Part shown: positions 1 to 8,700 of the stretch, piece by piece
Position numbering within the stretch: position 1 is the first letter of the stretch
Layout of the letters: each line of letters opens with the position of its first letter
Assembly (NCBI GenBank): GCA_964533705.1
Contig: CAZHMN010000021.1
Coordinates: forward strand, 1-37,776
Source of the DNA: CAZHMN01 sp964533705
Lineage (GTDB): Bacteria > Electryoneota > B3-LCP
Length of the DNA stretch: 37,776 bases
Reading direction: 5' to 3'
Made by a program: the position numbers and the translations under genes
Notes under the pieces: model-generated
Databases searched by the model: none
What the model was told of the DNA's origin: nothing
The model's input: only the letters and a program-made list of their open reading frames with translations

Positions 1-918
1 TTCTTTCTCCTTAAAATCCTCCTGCTTTTTCAACAGCGAATTAGCCGCACCTTTGTAAATCACAAAGAGCGTATTTTCAACGCCGTCCTTACGCACTAAA
101 TAGCGGTTTCCCTCTTTATCCTGGGGGACTAAAGCCAGTTTATAGGTATCCCCCACCTCAGTTGTTATGGTGAGACCCAACTCCGGCACGGTGAAATCAA
201 CCGCCCTGGCGGAATCGCCGTCCACGAAGTCGAAGGTGCGGAAGCGGCTGATGGCGCTTAGGGTGTGATTTAAGGTTCTCTCGTCAACCGGACTCGATTT
301 GCCGTTGGACTGGAGGGTCCAGAGAGTGTCCTCCTTGACCAGCGAGAATTTCTCATGGGGATACTGGTAGTCAACCCTGTTGATCAGCTCCTTGTCTATT
401 TCCATAATCACCTTGTCCCGCCAATCCTTCGCTTTGCGCTGCAACTGTCCGGTGAACGTGCCTCGCACCAGGTAAACTTCATCTTCACCAACTCTCCGGC
501 AGTAGGTATGCCGGTAGTTATCTGAGGTTTTACCCAGGAATAAATTCGCCAGCGTGTCGGCACCGTGCAGTAAAGCAACATTGGCTGCGGTGGTATCGAG
601 CCCGTACAGAGAATCCTTTGAGGTATCCCGCGCTATCAGGGTTTCGATCTCCATGAAGCAGACCTTTTTCAGCAAGTCGCCCACCAGGCGGTTTTCCGCC
701 GGGTAATCCACCGGCTCCGCCAGACGCCAACCAGCGCCAGCGCGCCGCAAACGAATCGAATCCTCTTTGTTGGCAATGAAAATGCCGTCCACCTTGGTGG
801 TGTCAACATCGAAAAGCACTTCGGCTTTATAGGTTACGTCCCTGGCGGAGTTTATCACCAGATAAACGACCACCAGAACGACTAAGGCAAGCAGCAGAAA
901 GACGAGAGTTCTGTTCAT
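1..918 (-). CDS. DUF4340 domain-containing protein (3' end outside window)
   Basis: An open frame of 306 codons runs from the ATG at 918 to the left edge without a stop, so the C-terminus is missing. The protein starts MNRTLVFLLLALVVLVVV, one membrane anchor at about residues 4-22, followed by a soluble part with the alternating beta and WRL pattern (GAGWRLAEPVDYPA, near residue 62) typical of DUF4340 proteins. This family regularly sits next to GldG-like proteins of ABC systems, and here only 3 bases separate it from the GldG-like gene upstream. It probably acts in the periplasm as an accessory subunit; its biochemical role is unknown. The assignment rests on pattern and context. Confidence 0.85.
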   Translation of the reverse strand, partial: MNRTLVFLLLALVVLVVVYLVINSARDVTYKAEVLFDVDTTKVDGIFIANKEDSIRLRRAGAGWRLAEPVDYPAENRLVGDLLKKVCFMEIETLIARDTSKDSLYGLDTTAANVALLHGADTLANLFLGKTSDNYRHTYCRRVGEDEVYLVRGTFTGQLQRKAKDWRDKVIMEIDKELINRVDYQYPHEKFSLVKEDTLWTLQSNGKSSPVDERTLNHTLSAISRFRTFDFVDGDSARAVDFTVPELGLTITTEVGDTYKLALVPQDKEGNRYLVRKDGVENTLFVIYKGAANSLLKKQEDFKEKE

Positions 919-921
919 GAT

Positions 922-2508
922 TTAATACTCCATGTTTTTCCTGCGACGACGAATCTGCCAGCGAACCAAACCGATCAAAATGATCAGCGCCGGCGGTGCG
1001 AAGATGTTAGCATATTTGACAGTCGCTTTCACGCCTTCCGATACCTCCGCTATCGGCCGGGAGGTGACTTCGCGGGTGCGTATTTGAATCAAGTCCTCGT
1101 CGAGTGAGAGCCAATCAACCATGTTCAGCAGGAAAGCCATATTCGATGGGTCACTGGCATACATGTCTTCAGCGAGGTGACCGTCTCCGATGACCACGAT
1201 GCGGGTTTCGGGGCTTTCCGGTATGATATTAAGGCCGGTTGGCTGCGTCAGAGTCGAGTCGCCTCGTGGAATGTCCTTGCCTTCGAAGTAACTTTTAAAA
1301 CTACCGCTGAGCGCCGCTCCCAATACGAAGGGACCTTCATTGAAGGTCTTGGGATCCAGCTTGGTTTGCGGATTGATATCATAGCGTCCCGACTGCAGCT
1401 TTGACTGTTCAGATGAGGTGAACAGTACCTCGATGGACAATCCCTTCTCCGCGGCGTAAGAAGTATCAATGGTACTGGGGAAAAACAACATGATATTTTC
1501 CAGATCTCTGACCATCGGATTCGTCTCGTTGAAGTGCGTTACCTGCGGAAAGAAAGGATAATTGACGGCATTGGAGATGGTGAAGAATCCCATACGCTGC
1601 TGCATGTTCACCATTCCACAACGCAGGTCCATGACCAGATCGTCATTGATTTTGAACCCGTAGTTTTTGGTCCAATCGTCTATCTTTAACGCCGACTTGC
1701 GAGCCCGCTGAGTGGATAGATCGGCGGATACCTTATTCAGAAGAAAAGCAACTCTGCCGCCGCGCATGATGAACTGATCAATGGCGTATTTCGACCAGTC
1801 GTCAAAATCCTCGTTCACGCCGATGACCAGTAGAATTTCGACGTCATCCGGCACCAGTTGATTGCGTGAGAATTCGACGGTAGTGACGTCGTAGTTCCTC
1901 TCTAAAACGGAACGCAGATTGTTCATCTCCTGAAAGGCATCGGGTGCGTCCAATCCCTGAAAGATGGCCAGCTTGGTGCGGTCTTTGGCCGTCAGGCGTT
2001 TGATGGTGCTGGTAATGTCGTATTCCAGTCCAGCCGTGCTCTGGACCAGCGGGATAGTCTCGTGCTTATCCTGATAGAGAAAAACCAACCCCATATAGAC
2101 TTTCTTCACTTCCAGTCGATCTTTTTCAACGGCATTAACCTGCACGGGAGGAATCTGGAAACTCTGGGCTTCTTTCTCCAATTCCTCTTCTGAACCCGGA
2201 TCAACGAACTCATATTTGAACTTGCCGCCGGAATAGGCTTTGTAGTCGTCTAACTGATCCCTCAGGTAACGGGCGTTGGCATTGTAGGGCGCCGGTAGGT
2301 CGCGTGAAAAATATGCCTTCACCGTCAGCGGATCATCGAGATTTCTGACCAGATCCTTCGAACCTTTCGACAGAGTGTATACCTTGCCTTCGGTTAGATC
2401 CAGGCGGCTGAAAATCTGCGTCGATATCAGGTTCAGGACGAGTAGAATGCCCAGTAGCAGAACGATTGCAGTTGCGGCTTGGGCACCGTGTTTCGAGCGA
2501 CGTTTCAT
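922..2508 (-). CDS. gldG: GldG-like ABC transporter auxiliary protein
   Basis: 528 residues. One membrane segment lies near the N-terminus (about 12-32) and a second near the C-terminus (about 500-520, followed by the basic tail RRRRKN). Between them is a large soluble domain of the GldG/ABC-type uncharacterised transport type, with the hallmark start LDLTEGKVYTLSKGSKDLV at about residue 36 and the VKAYFSRDLP segment. In Flavobacteria GldA, GldF and GldG form an ABC complex linked to gliding; homologues are widespread in non-gliding bacteria, where the cargo is unknown. It is the third gene of a minus-strand operon ATPase, permease, GldG, DUF4340. The symbol is a family label, not proof of gliding. 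Confidence 0.85.
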   Translation of the reverse strand: MKRRSKHGAQAATAIVLLLGILLVLNLISTQIFSRLDLTEGKVYTLSKGSKDLVRNLDDPLTVKAYFSRDLPAPYNANARYLRDQLDDYKAYSGGKFKYEFVDPGSEEELEKEAQSFQIPPVQVNAVEKDRLEVKKVYMGLVFLYQDKHETIPLVQSTAGLEYDITSTIKRLTAKDRTKLAIFQGLDAPDAFQEMNNLRSVLERNYDVTTVEFSRNQLVPDDVEILLVIGVNEDFDDWSKYAIDQFIMRGGRVAFLLNKVSADLSTQRARKSALKIDDWTKNYGFKINDDLVMDLRCGMVNMQQRMGFFTISNAVNYPFFPQVTHFNETNPMVRDLENIMLFFPSTIDTSYAAEKGLSIEVLFTSSEQSKLQSGRYDINPQTKLDPKTFNEGPFVLGAALSGSFKSYFEGKDIPRGDSTLTQPTGLNIIPESPETRIVVIGDGHLAEDMYASDPSNMAFLLNMVDWLSLDEDLIQIRTREVTSRPIAEVSEGVKATVKYANIFAPPALIILIGLVRWQIRRRRKNMEY

Positions 2509-2589
2509 GGTTCTAATAGATTGTTAAGATTGATTTTACTTACCTTATTGTGCAATTACTCTGTCAGAGCTTTGTCCTGTATTCCCACC

Positions 2590-3297
2590 TCACCACTTGC
2601 GACTCTCCAGCGATCGCGTGGCCAGAACCAGCGCGAAGATCGTCAGGGAAATGTAGTAGATGATATCGCGGCTGTCAATAACTCCCCGGGCCAGGCTATT
2701 GAAGTGGTAATCCACAGACAAGTATTCCAGGATGGAGACCAGAGGCGCCGGCATGAAGATCAGCACCTTATCGAGCAGAAAGAAGACCAGGATGATGAGA
2801 AAGCTGATGATGAAGGCGACGATCTGGTTCTCCGTGGTCGAGGAGGCAAAGATGCCGATGGCCAGGTAGGCAGATCCCAGCAGAAGCAATCCCAGGTATC
2901 CTCCAAACGTAGGCCCTTCATCCAGGTTGCCGAAGAGGCTGGCCGTAATCACGTAGGCGAAGGTGAAGAACACCGCAATGGCCAGAAGCGTCAAAGCGGC
3001 GAAGAATTTACCCAGAATGATGTCTGCATCTCGAGTGGGCATGGTCACCAGCAATTCGATGGTGCCCGATTTCTTCTCTTCGGCGATGGATCTCATGGTG
3101 ATCGCCGGCACGAAGATGATGAAGATCAGCGGAATGACGGAAAGCGCCGTCCGTATCGTCGCTTGCCCCATCAGGAAGAAATTGGTGCTGAAAAACCATC
3201 CTGAAATTAACAGGAAGACGGTGATCACGATGTAAGCTACCGGCGAGTTAAAGTAGGATTTCAGTTCTTTTCGGTAGATTGACCAGACATTGCGCAT
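2590..3297 (-). CDS. gldF: ABC-2 type permease, GldF-like
   Basis: 235 residues with about six hydrophobic segments (roughly 20-42, 52-68, 96-120, 131-152, 157-180 and 212-227). The conserved cytoplasmic stretch IAEEKKSGTIELLVTMP at residues 71-87 is the typical EE-K-GT-E-L-P motif of ABC-2 permeases. The N-terminus (WSIYRKELKSYFNSPVAY) matches the GldF class that pairs with GldA-like ATPases. It lies between the ATPase gene (114 bases upstream) and the GldG-like gene (81 bases downstream) on the same strand. It should form the inner-membrane channel or extrusion part of this complex. Confidence 0.88.
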   Translation of the reverse strand: MRNVWSIYRKELKSYFNSPVAYIVITVFLLISGWFFSTNFFLMGQATIRTALSVIPLIFIIFVPAITMRSIAEEKKSGTIELLVTMPTRDADIILGKFFAALTLLAIAVFFTFAYVITASLFGNLDEGPTFGGYLGLLLLGSAYLAIGIFASSTTENQIVAFIISFLIILVFFLLDKVLIFMPAPLVSILEYLSVDYHFNSLARGVIDSRDIIYYISLTIFALVLATRSLESRKW

Positions 3298-3411
3298 TTA
3301 TGATGCTCCTGTAAGTTATTTTTATCAGGGTAATGATCTCTACGGATATTTCAGAGTTTCCCTCGATTGATCCCAACTTAAGTTACTTGAATTTATGTCC
3401 GGATTCGATTT

Positions 3412-4344
3412 TCAGACTGCTCGCGTCAACTGCCGGAAGACGTCCTCCAGCGATGTGACCTCACGGTGCAGCTCGAGGAGTTTCCATCCTTCGCGAACAC
3501 TGAGGTCGAAGATCTGTTCCCGCAGGTCCTGCCCTTTTTCGATTTCCAGCACAAAGCTGCGAACCTCGCCCTTAGTCGTTCGCTCATCCACATTCTTGAC
3601 GTGCTCGATGGCTCTGAGTTTCTCTGCGCAGCCGTTCTGCGGAGCCCTGATCTCAAGATTGAGCTTCTCTAAACCGTGAAAGGACGCCTGCAGATCCTGA
3701 AGGGCGCCGTCCGCCACGATTTTGCCGCGGTCTATGATAATGGCGCGGTTGCAGGTGGCCTGTACCTCGGGGAGGATGTGGGTGGACAGGATGACCGTCT
3801 TTTCCTTGCCGATTTCCTTGATCAGATTGCGGATTTCAACGATCTGATTGGGATCAAGTCCGGAGGTGGGCTCATCCAGGATGATGATCTCCGGATCGTG
3901 GATCATGGCCTGCGCCAGCCCGACACGCTGACGGTATCCCTTCGACAGTTCACCGATGCTGCGTCCGATGACTTCCTTCAAACCGCAAACTTCCACCATG
4001 TTTTTAATGCGGTCTCTGTGCCGGTCTTTGGGGATGCCCCGGAGCTCGGCGACGAAGTGGAGATAATCCCCCACGTCCATGTCGTAATACAATGGATTCT
4101 GTTCGGGAAGATAACCGATCTTCTGCCGAATTTCCAGTGATCTCTCCGTGACGTCCAGCCCGTCAATGGTGACGTTTCCCGAATTGGGCGGCATAAAGCA
4201 GGTGATGATCTTCATCGTGGTGGTCTTCCCGGCGCCGTTCGGCCCCAGAAATCCCAATATCTCACCCTTCTCTACTTCGAAAGAAATGTCATCTACGGCG
4301 ATGGTTTCACCATAGGTCTTGGTTAAATTGCGGACATTGATCAT
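3412..4344 (-). CDS. gldA: ABC transporter ATP-binding protein, GldA-like
   Basis: 310 residues, a normal length for the class with a C-terminal extension after the nucleotide-binding domain. Walker A is GPNGAGKT at 34-41, the Q-loop glutamine is at about 82, the signature LSKGYRQR is at 133-140, Walker B ILDEP is near 155-159, and the switch histidine (LSTHI) is near 189. All catalytic elements are intact. It is the first gene of the minus-strand operon with permease, GldG-like and DUF4340 genes. It powers the membrane complex; the substrate cannot be read from sequence. Confidence 0.92.
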   Translation of the reverse strand: MINVRNLTKTYGETIAVDDISFEVEKGEILGFLGPNGAGKTTTMKIITCFMPPNSGNVTIDGLDVTERSLEIRQKIGYLPEQNPLYYDMDVGDYLHFVAELRGIPKDRHRDRIKNMVEVCGLKEVIGRSIGELSKGYRQRVGLAQAMIHDPEIIILDEPTSGLDPNQIVEIRNLIKEIGKEKTVILSTHILPEVQATCNRAIIIDRGKIVADGALQDLQASFHGLEKLNLEIRAPQNGCAEKLRAIEHVKNVDERTTKGEVRSFVLEIEKGQDLREQIFDLSVREGWKLLELHREVTSLEDVFRQLTRAV

Positions 4345-4470
4345 CGTTTAACCCTGAGATTACCTTAATTTTTCGGTATATCTTACTCCGTACCGGCGCG
4401 TAGGTTCCCGCTTGATAGCGACATAAAATCAGCTTCTCAGCAGAAAAGTGATCAGAGCCAATTTCCTACA

Positions 4471-5388
4471 TCATCGGCGATTGGCATTTCGGCTGAACAG
4501 GTTATTGAGAACGTATCCGGCAATCTGGGGATTCTCTTTCAAACGGCGAATGGAATAGGCGTGCCATTGTGCTCCGAAGGGAACGTATACCCGCAGACGG
4601 TGTCCCTCCTCGATGACAATTCGCCTGAGCTCCTCTTCTACGCCCAGAAGCATCTGGAATTCGTAGCGATCCTTTGGTAATTCCATCCTCCGAATCATGC
4701 GCAACGCGCCCCAGACAAGATATTCATCATGTGTGGCGATGCCCACGTAACAGCCCCCTTCCAGCAGCCGTTCGAGCAGATGAAGATAATTGCCTCGAAT
4801 GATCTCCCGATCCTTGTAAGCCGCTCGCCTGGGCTCGATGTAGATCCCTTTGCAGAGGCGCACATTGGCCTGCATTGGGATTAATTTATCCAGATCAGAA
4901 TCCGACCGACGCAGGTAAGCCTGCATGACGATGCCTACCGGCAGGTCGTTTTTTAGTTGTTCGTACAGCCAGAAAGTGTCGTCCGTGCAGGAGATATCCT
5001 CCATGTCAATACGGACGAAGTTGTTCATCTGGGAAGCCTTCTCGGCAATCCGCCTGATCGCTTCAAGGCAAAAATCCCGATTCAGTTTCAAGCCCATTTG
5101 TGTGGGTTTAAGCGAAACGTTGGCGTCCAGATTCTCCGCTGATATGGTGTCTAAGACCCGGATGTACTGCTCAGCATAGGCTGTCGCTTCTTCCCGGCGG
5201 GTGACATTTTCGCCCAGAACGTCAATTGTGACGCAGGCGCCCTGTTCATGAAGCTTGCGAATGACTTTAACAGCATCTTCTAAGGTGGCACCCGCAATAT
5301 AGGGCGCTGAGAAATAGCCCACGATCGGTTTGGGCACGACGGGTAGAGTATCCGCTATCAGGCGATTTATAACGTTCATTTCAATCAT
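4471..5388 (-). CDS. putA: Proline dehydrogenase (monofunctional)
   Basis: 305 residues, the size of the stand-alone FAD-dependent enzyme that oxidises proline to 1-pyrroline-5-carboxylate. Visible family motifs are the barrel strand GIATHDEYL (about 220), EFQMLLGV (about 245), and the C-terminal substrate-binding VPFGAQWHAYSIRRLKENP (about 270-290) with the paired arginines expected to bind the proline carboxylate. No fused P5C dehydrogenase domain is present and no partner gene is nearby. The ATG at 5388 has no clear Shine-Dalgarno sequence; an A/T-rich leader precedes it. It is divergent from glgC, sharing the 5389-5590 intergenic region. Confidence 0.9.
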   Translation of the reverse strand: MIEMNVINRLIADTLPVVPKPIVGYFSAPYIAGATLEDAVKVIRKLHEQGACVTIDVLGENVTRREEATAYAEQYIRVLDTISAENLDANVSLKPTQMGLKLNRDFCLEAIRRIAEKASQMNNFVRIDMEDISCTDDTFWLYEQLKNDLPVGIVMQAYLRRSDSDLDKLIPMQANVRLCKGIYIEPRRAAYKDREIIRGNYLHLLERLLEGGCYVGIATHDEYLVWGALRMIRRMELPKDRYEFQMLLGVEEELRRIVIEEGHRLRVYVPFGAQWHAYSIRRLKENPQIAGYVLNNLFSRNANRR

Positions 5389-5590
5389 TTAATTATGATC
5401 ATTGCATCGACATAAGAATTTAAGAAACATTTCCCAAGATCGCAAGACAAAACGACCCCAAGTGCTTGCGATAAATTGAGTTTGAGCCAGTTGCTCTATC
5501 CCGTATGTGCCCCTGACAGGGCCTTTGTGAATGTCCCGGTATAACGAAATTTAAGCAATCGTTTTAACCTCGTTTAATGAGAAAATTTTC
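5389..5590. other. Divergent intergenic region between putA and glgC
   Basis: About 200 A/T-rich bases between two divergent genes. No open frame of note. It must hold the putA promoter (minus strand), for which only weak -10-like hexamers are visible. A short hairpin GCCC-CTGACA-GGGC lies near 5510-5523 and a 10-base palindrome GAAAATTTTC at 5581-5590. No tRNA fold or known riboswitch was recognised. Confidence 0.4.
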
Positions 5591-5619
5591 TTGCATTTTC
5601 ATTGCATTTTCTCTATCTT
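5591..5619 (+). promoter_or_regulatory. Predicted glgC promoter with 11-bp-spaced direct repeat
   Basis: TTGCAT (5591-5596), a 17-base spacer and TATCTT (5614-5619) fit a housekeeping-sigma promoter. The 10-base word TTGCATTTTC occurs twice, at 5591-5600 and 5602-5611, a period of 11 bases or one helical turn, as seen in operators for some dimeric regulators. Transcription would start near 5626, downstream of the ATG at 5577, which supports the later glgC start at 5679. Confidence 0.5.
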
Positions 5620-5678
5620 TCAATGGACAGAATAAAGAATATTTTTGGCATTATCGGTCACCATCCGGTATTGAAAAT

Positions 5679-6899
5679 TTGAACCGCAAAAAGAAACTCC
5701 TCACTCTGATTATGGCGGGTGGACGCGGTGAACGCCTTTACCCATTGACGAAGACGCGAGCCAAGCCGGCCGTCAGCTTCGGTGGGGATTACCGCATCAT
5801 TGATTTCACCCTATCGAACTGTTTCAATTCGGGCTTTCGGGCGATTTATCTCCTCACCCAGTATCGCTCCATGACCCTGGATCGCCACGTTCGATTGGCC
5901 TGGAATCTGTTCCGCCGGGAACTGGGTGAGTTCATTGATTCCGTACCTCCGCAGCATCTCATCGCCAACAAGTGGTATGAAGGCACGGCTGATTCGGTCT
6001 ATCAGAATATCCACCTCCTGGACGAACACCGCCCCGATCTAGTTCTTATCCTCTCAGGCGATCACATCTACAAGATGAATTACGGTCTATTGGTTGAATA
6101 CCATAACGAAAAGGGAGCCGATCTGACCGTCGCCACGGTGGACATGCCTGTCGATCAATCGTACCGGTTCGGCGTGCTGGAGATGGATACTGAGAGGCGC
6201 ATTGTCGGCTTCGAAGAAAAACCCGTGAAGGGCAAACCCCATCCCGATGATCCGAACAAAATCCTCGTCAATATGGGGGTCTATGTTTTTGATACCCGCA
6301 CTCTCGTCCGAGAATTGATCGAAGATTACAAAAGAGGCAGCAGCCGAGACTTTGGTCACGACATTATCCCGCAGATGATTCGCAAGGGGGAACGAGTTTT
6401 CGGATACGAATTTGGCGACATAGAGGGCGGCAAGTCCAGGTACTGGCGGGATATCGGCGACCTGGATTCCTACTACGAAGCCAACATGGATTTGGTGAAA
6501 CTGTGCCCCGATTTCAATTTATACGATGAAGAGTGGCCGATTCACACCCATCGGGCACAAGGACCGCCCGCCAAGACCATTGACGAGAGCCCTGAGCGAC
6601 GCGGTTACGCCACTAATTCCCTGCTATCCACGGGTGTGATCATATCCGGTGCCTCGGTCGAACGTTCCATATTGTCGCACCATGTGCATATAGAAGGGGG
6701 CACTCATATCAATGAATCAATCCTGATGCCCGGCGTACGGGTGGGCGAAGGGTGTCAACTTCACAGGACCATCATTGATGAAGGCGTTATCATTCCTCCG
6801 GGAAAAGAAATCGGCCGAAATCCTGAAAGCGACACCAGATTTTTCCAGATTTCGCCGCAGGGTGTGGTCATTGTTCCCAGCGGATTAATCCTCGATTAA
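5679..6899 (+). CDS. glgC: Glucose-1-phosphate adenylyltransferase
   Basis: Makes ADP-glucose from glucose-1-phosphate and ATP, the committed step of bacterial glycogen synthesis. The nucleotidyl-transferase signature IMAGGRGERLYPLTKTRAKP begins at residue 11. Later motifs are NWYEGTAD-like KWYEGTADSVYQN, LSGDHIYKMNYG and the sugar-phosphate-binding GFEEKP, then a left-handed beta-helix C-terminus. From the TTG at 5679 the protein has 406 residues, normal for the family. An ATG at 5577 would add 34 residues, but that stretch is AT-rich, unlike the gene, has no ribosome binding site and contains a good promoter. No other glycogen genes are in the window. Confidence 0.9.
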   Translation: MNRKKKLLTLIMAGGRGERLYPLTKTRAKPAVSFGGDYRIIDFTLSNCFNSGFRAIYLLTQYRSMTLDRHVRLAWNLFRRELGEFIDSVPPQHLIANKWYEGTADSVYQNIHLLDEHRPDLVLILSGDHIYKMNYGLLVEYHNEKGADLTVATVDMPVDQSYRFGVLEMDTERRIVGFEEKPVKGKPHPDDPNKILVNMGVYVFDTRTLVRELIEDYKRGSSRDFGHDIIPQMIRKGERVFGYEFGDIEGGKSRYWRDIGDLDSYYEANMDLVKLCPDFNLYDEEWPIHTHRAQGPPAKTIDESPERRGYATNSLLSTGVIISGASVERSILSHHVHIEGGTHINESILMPGVRVGEGCQLHRTIIDEGVIIPPGKEIGRNPESDTRFFQISPQGVVIVPSGLILD

Positions 6900-7019
6900 G
6901 TGTGAGCGAAGCGTATCAAAAACAACCATTATGAATTACAAGTTCGGGAGGCTTGTCTTCATATTGCGATCAACTTTGCGAAAATACTTTCACCCATTAC
7001 AATCAGTTGATGATTCATC

Positions 7020-7238
7020 ATGCGAGATCGCCTGCGTTCTCTAAAATTCTTCCGTAACATGCGCAACGTCGCATTTTGTCTGTGCACCGTTTCTCTGCTG
7101 CAATCCCTTTTTCTACTGATCAATTTTCTCATATGGGGTCATAATTTTTTGATCTCGGGTCTCTCCTTCCTCGTACTGGCGATTTTTTTTGGCTTCCTGG
7201 CCTATTACTACCACGGCCGCTTCCGCTGCAGAGAGTAA
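7020..7238 (+). CDS. Small two-helix membrane protein, unknown function
   Basis: 72 residues. A basic N-terminus (MRDRLRSLKFFRNMRN) is followed by two hydrophobic helices (about 17-40 and 43-63) and a short basic tail (HGRFRCRE). Positive charges at both ends suggest both termini face the cytoplasm. It is not recognised as a family member. There is no convincing Shine-Dalgarno sequence before the ATG, but the hydrophobic pattern and basic ends look like real coding sequence. It stands alone between glgC and rtcB. Confidence 0.45.
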   Translation: MRDRLRSLKFFRNMRNVAFCLCTVSLLQSLFLLINFLIWGHNFLISGLSFLVLAIFFGFLAYYYHGRFRCRE

Positions 7239-7317
7239 AACAACCATTCCAGGTTTCTTCCCCCGCCACCCTACTCGAACGCGTCCCAGAGCATTCCTCG
7301 CAGAGCAGCTTTTTACC

Positions 7318-7346
7318 TTGAATTCTCCTGGAAGGTTCATTATATT
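7318..7346 (+). promoter_or_regulatory. Predicted rtcB promoter
   Basis: TTGAAT (7318-7323), exactly 17 bases, then TATATT (7341-7346). The same two hexamers and spacing recur upstream of the gene at 8701. Expected start of transcription is near 7353, giving a leader of about 55 bases to the rtcB ATG at 7408. Confidence 0.55.
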
Positions 7347-7407
7347 TCCAGATGAGCCGTTGCCGATGGTCTGGGGACTTTAACTTTCCATTTAAAACTG
7401 TGATCCT

Positions 7408-8574
7408 ATGATCGTTCTTTTCGACAAGCGCGAGCAGCGCATACCTCTCAAAATCTGGCTGAAAGATCTAAAACAGCTTGAATCGCAAGCTCTCCAGCAG
7501 GCGGTTAACCTCACCAAACTCCCTTTCGCCTTTCGCCAGGTTGCGTTGATGCCCGATGCTCACGTGGGCTACGGCATGCCCATCGGCGGCGTGATGGCGA
7601 CCGAGAAGAACGTCATCCCCTATGCCGTGGGTCTAGACATCGGCTGCGGAATGCACGCCGCTTTAACCCCTTATTCTGCCGATGACTTTCCTCCGGAACG
7701 GCTAAAATCGTTGCTCGCCAAAATCAGGGCGGCTATACCGCAGGGATTCGATTGGCACCCGCAAGCCCAGCAGGGTGAGATATTAAACCGCATGCCTTTA
7801 CACCTGCCACTTTTTCAGCAGGAGGAAAGAAGGGTGCGGAGGCAGTTAGGGACCCTCGGTGGAGGCAATCACTTCATCGAACTGCAGAAAGATAAGGACA
7901 ACCGCCTCTGGGTTATGATCCACTCCGGCAGTCGCAACATCGGCAAGCAGACCGCGGAACACTTCCATAAAAAAGCCAAGGAGATATGTAAGAGAAAGCG
8001 GACAGACCTTCCGACCACGGAGCTCTCTTTCCTGCCCATTGACGATCAAGCCGGGCAAGATTATCTCGAGGCGATGAACTGGTGCCTGGATTTCGCACGG
8101 GAAAACCGTACCCGCATGATGGAAGTCATTCTGGATATTCTCCAAGTATCGCCTCTCGATGAACTCGACATACACCACAACTACGCCGCCAGCGAAGAAC
8201 ACTTCGGCCGACAGGTTTTGGTTCACCGCAAGGGTGCAACCCGGGCGGGCGGGGGTCAGCGCGGGATCATACCCGGCTCCATGGGAAGCCCCTCATATAT
8301 CGTGCTCGGCAAGGGCAATGCGGAATCGTTTTTATCCTGTTCACATGGGGCGGGCCGAAGAATGGGCAGACGGGAAGCTCGTCGCAAAATTGCAACGCAC
8401 CAGGTTCTGGAGGACATGAAGAAGCTGGGAGTAGAGGTCTCCACGGGGAATCTCCGGGAATTAACCGAAGAAGCGCGCCAGGCTTATAAAAACATTGATG
8501 AAGTCATGGAGCAACAATCGGATCTGGTTGAGGTAGAATTAAAGCTTACCCCCCTGGGAGTTGTAAAGGGGTAG
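7408..8574 (+). CDS. rtcB: RNA-splicing ligase RtcB family
   Basis: 388 residues. RtcB joins RNA ends carrying 2',3'-cyclic phosphate or 3'-phosphate to 5'-hydroxyl ends using GTP and manganese. Metal-site motifs are HVGYGMPIGGV (52-62), GLDIGCGM with the metal cysteine at about 80, GGGNHFIEL (about 151-159) and HSGSRNIG (about 172). Downstream are HNYA, HRKGATRA, PGSMGSPSYI and SCSHGAGRRMGR, the last containing the histidine that is guanylylated. All expected residues are visible, so the enzyme should be active. No archease or RtcA/RtcR gene is adjacent, so the physiological substrate is open: tRNA repair or rRNA/mRNA healing are both possible. Confidence 0.93.
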   Translation: MIVLFDKREQRIPLKIWLKDLKQLESQALQQAVNLTKLPFAFRQVALMPDAHVGYGMPIGGVMATEKNVIPYAVGLDIGCGMHAALTPYSADDFPPERLKSLLAKIRAAIPQGFDWHPQAQQGEILNRMPLHLPLFQQEERRVRRQLGTLGGGNHFIELQKDKDNRLWVMIHSGSRNIGKQTAEHFHKKAKEICKRKRTDLPTTELSFLPIDDQAGQDYLEAMNWCLDFARENRTRMMEVILDILQVSPLDELDIHHNYAASEEHFGRQVLVHRKGATRAGGGQRGIIPGSMGSPSYIVLGKGNAESFLSCSHGAGRRMGRREARRKIATHQVLEDMKKLGVEVSTGNLRELTEEARQAYKNIDEVMEQQSDLVEVELKLTPLGVVKG

Positions 8575-8608
8575 CTGTTCTATGGTCTATGATGGATTTC
8601 CCACTTAA

Positions 8609-8644
8609 TCCCTCGTGCCTTTTTGATGCACCGGGGACTTTTTT
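8609..8644 (+). terminator. Rho-independent terminator after rtcB
   Basis: A 10-base stem (8609-8618 with 8628-8637) with one mismatch and one G-U pair, a 9-base loop, then six T residues (8639-8644). It lies 35 bases after the rtcB stop and directly before the next promoter. Confidence 0.65.
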
Positions 8645-8645
8645 C

Positions 8646-8674
8646 TTGAATTGAAGGCAGTAATTGCTTATATT
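8646..8674 (+). promoter_or_regulatory. Predicted promoter of the lipid A operon
   Basis: TTGAAT (8646-8651), 17-base spacer, TATATT (8669-8674), identical in hexamers and spacing to the rtcB promoter. Transcription would start near 8681. The AGGAG ribosome binding site at 8686-8690 precedes the ATG at 8701 by 10 bases. Confidence 0.6.
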
Positions 8675-8700
8675 GCAGCGACTGCAGGAGTGATCAAATC

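Noticed and set aside
2479..3204. 241-codon plus-strand open frame
   Set aside because: Lies opposite the ABC permease gene; product is rich in Gln, Arg and His, and has no recognisable domain. It is a shadow of the permease coding strand.
6941..6959. ACAAG/CTTGT hairpin after glgC
   Set aside because: Only five pairs and no T-tract, so it was not called a terminator.
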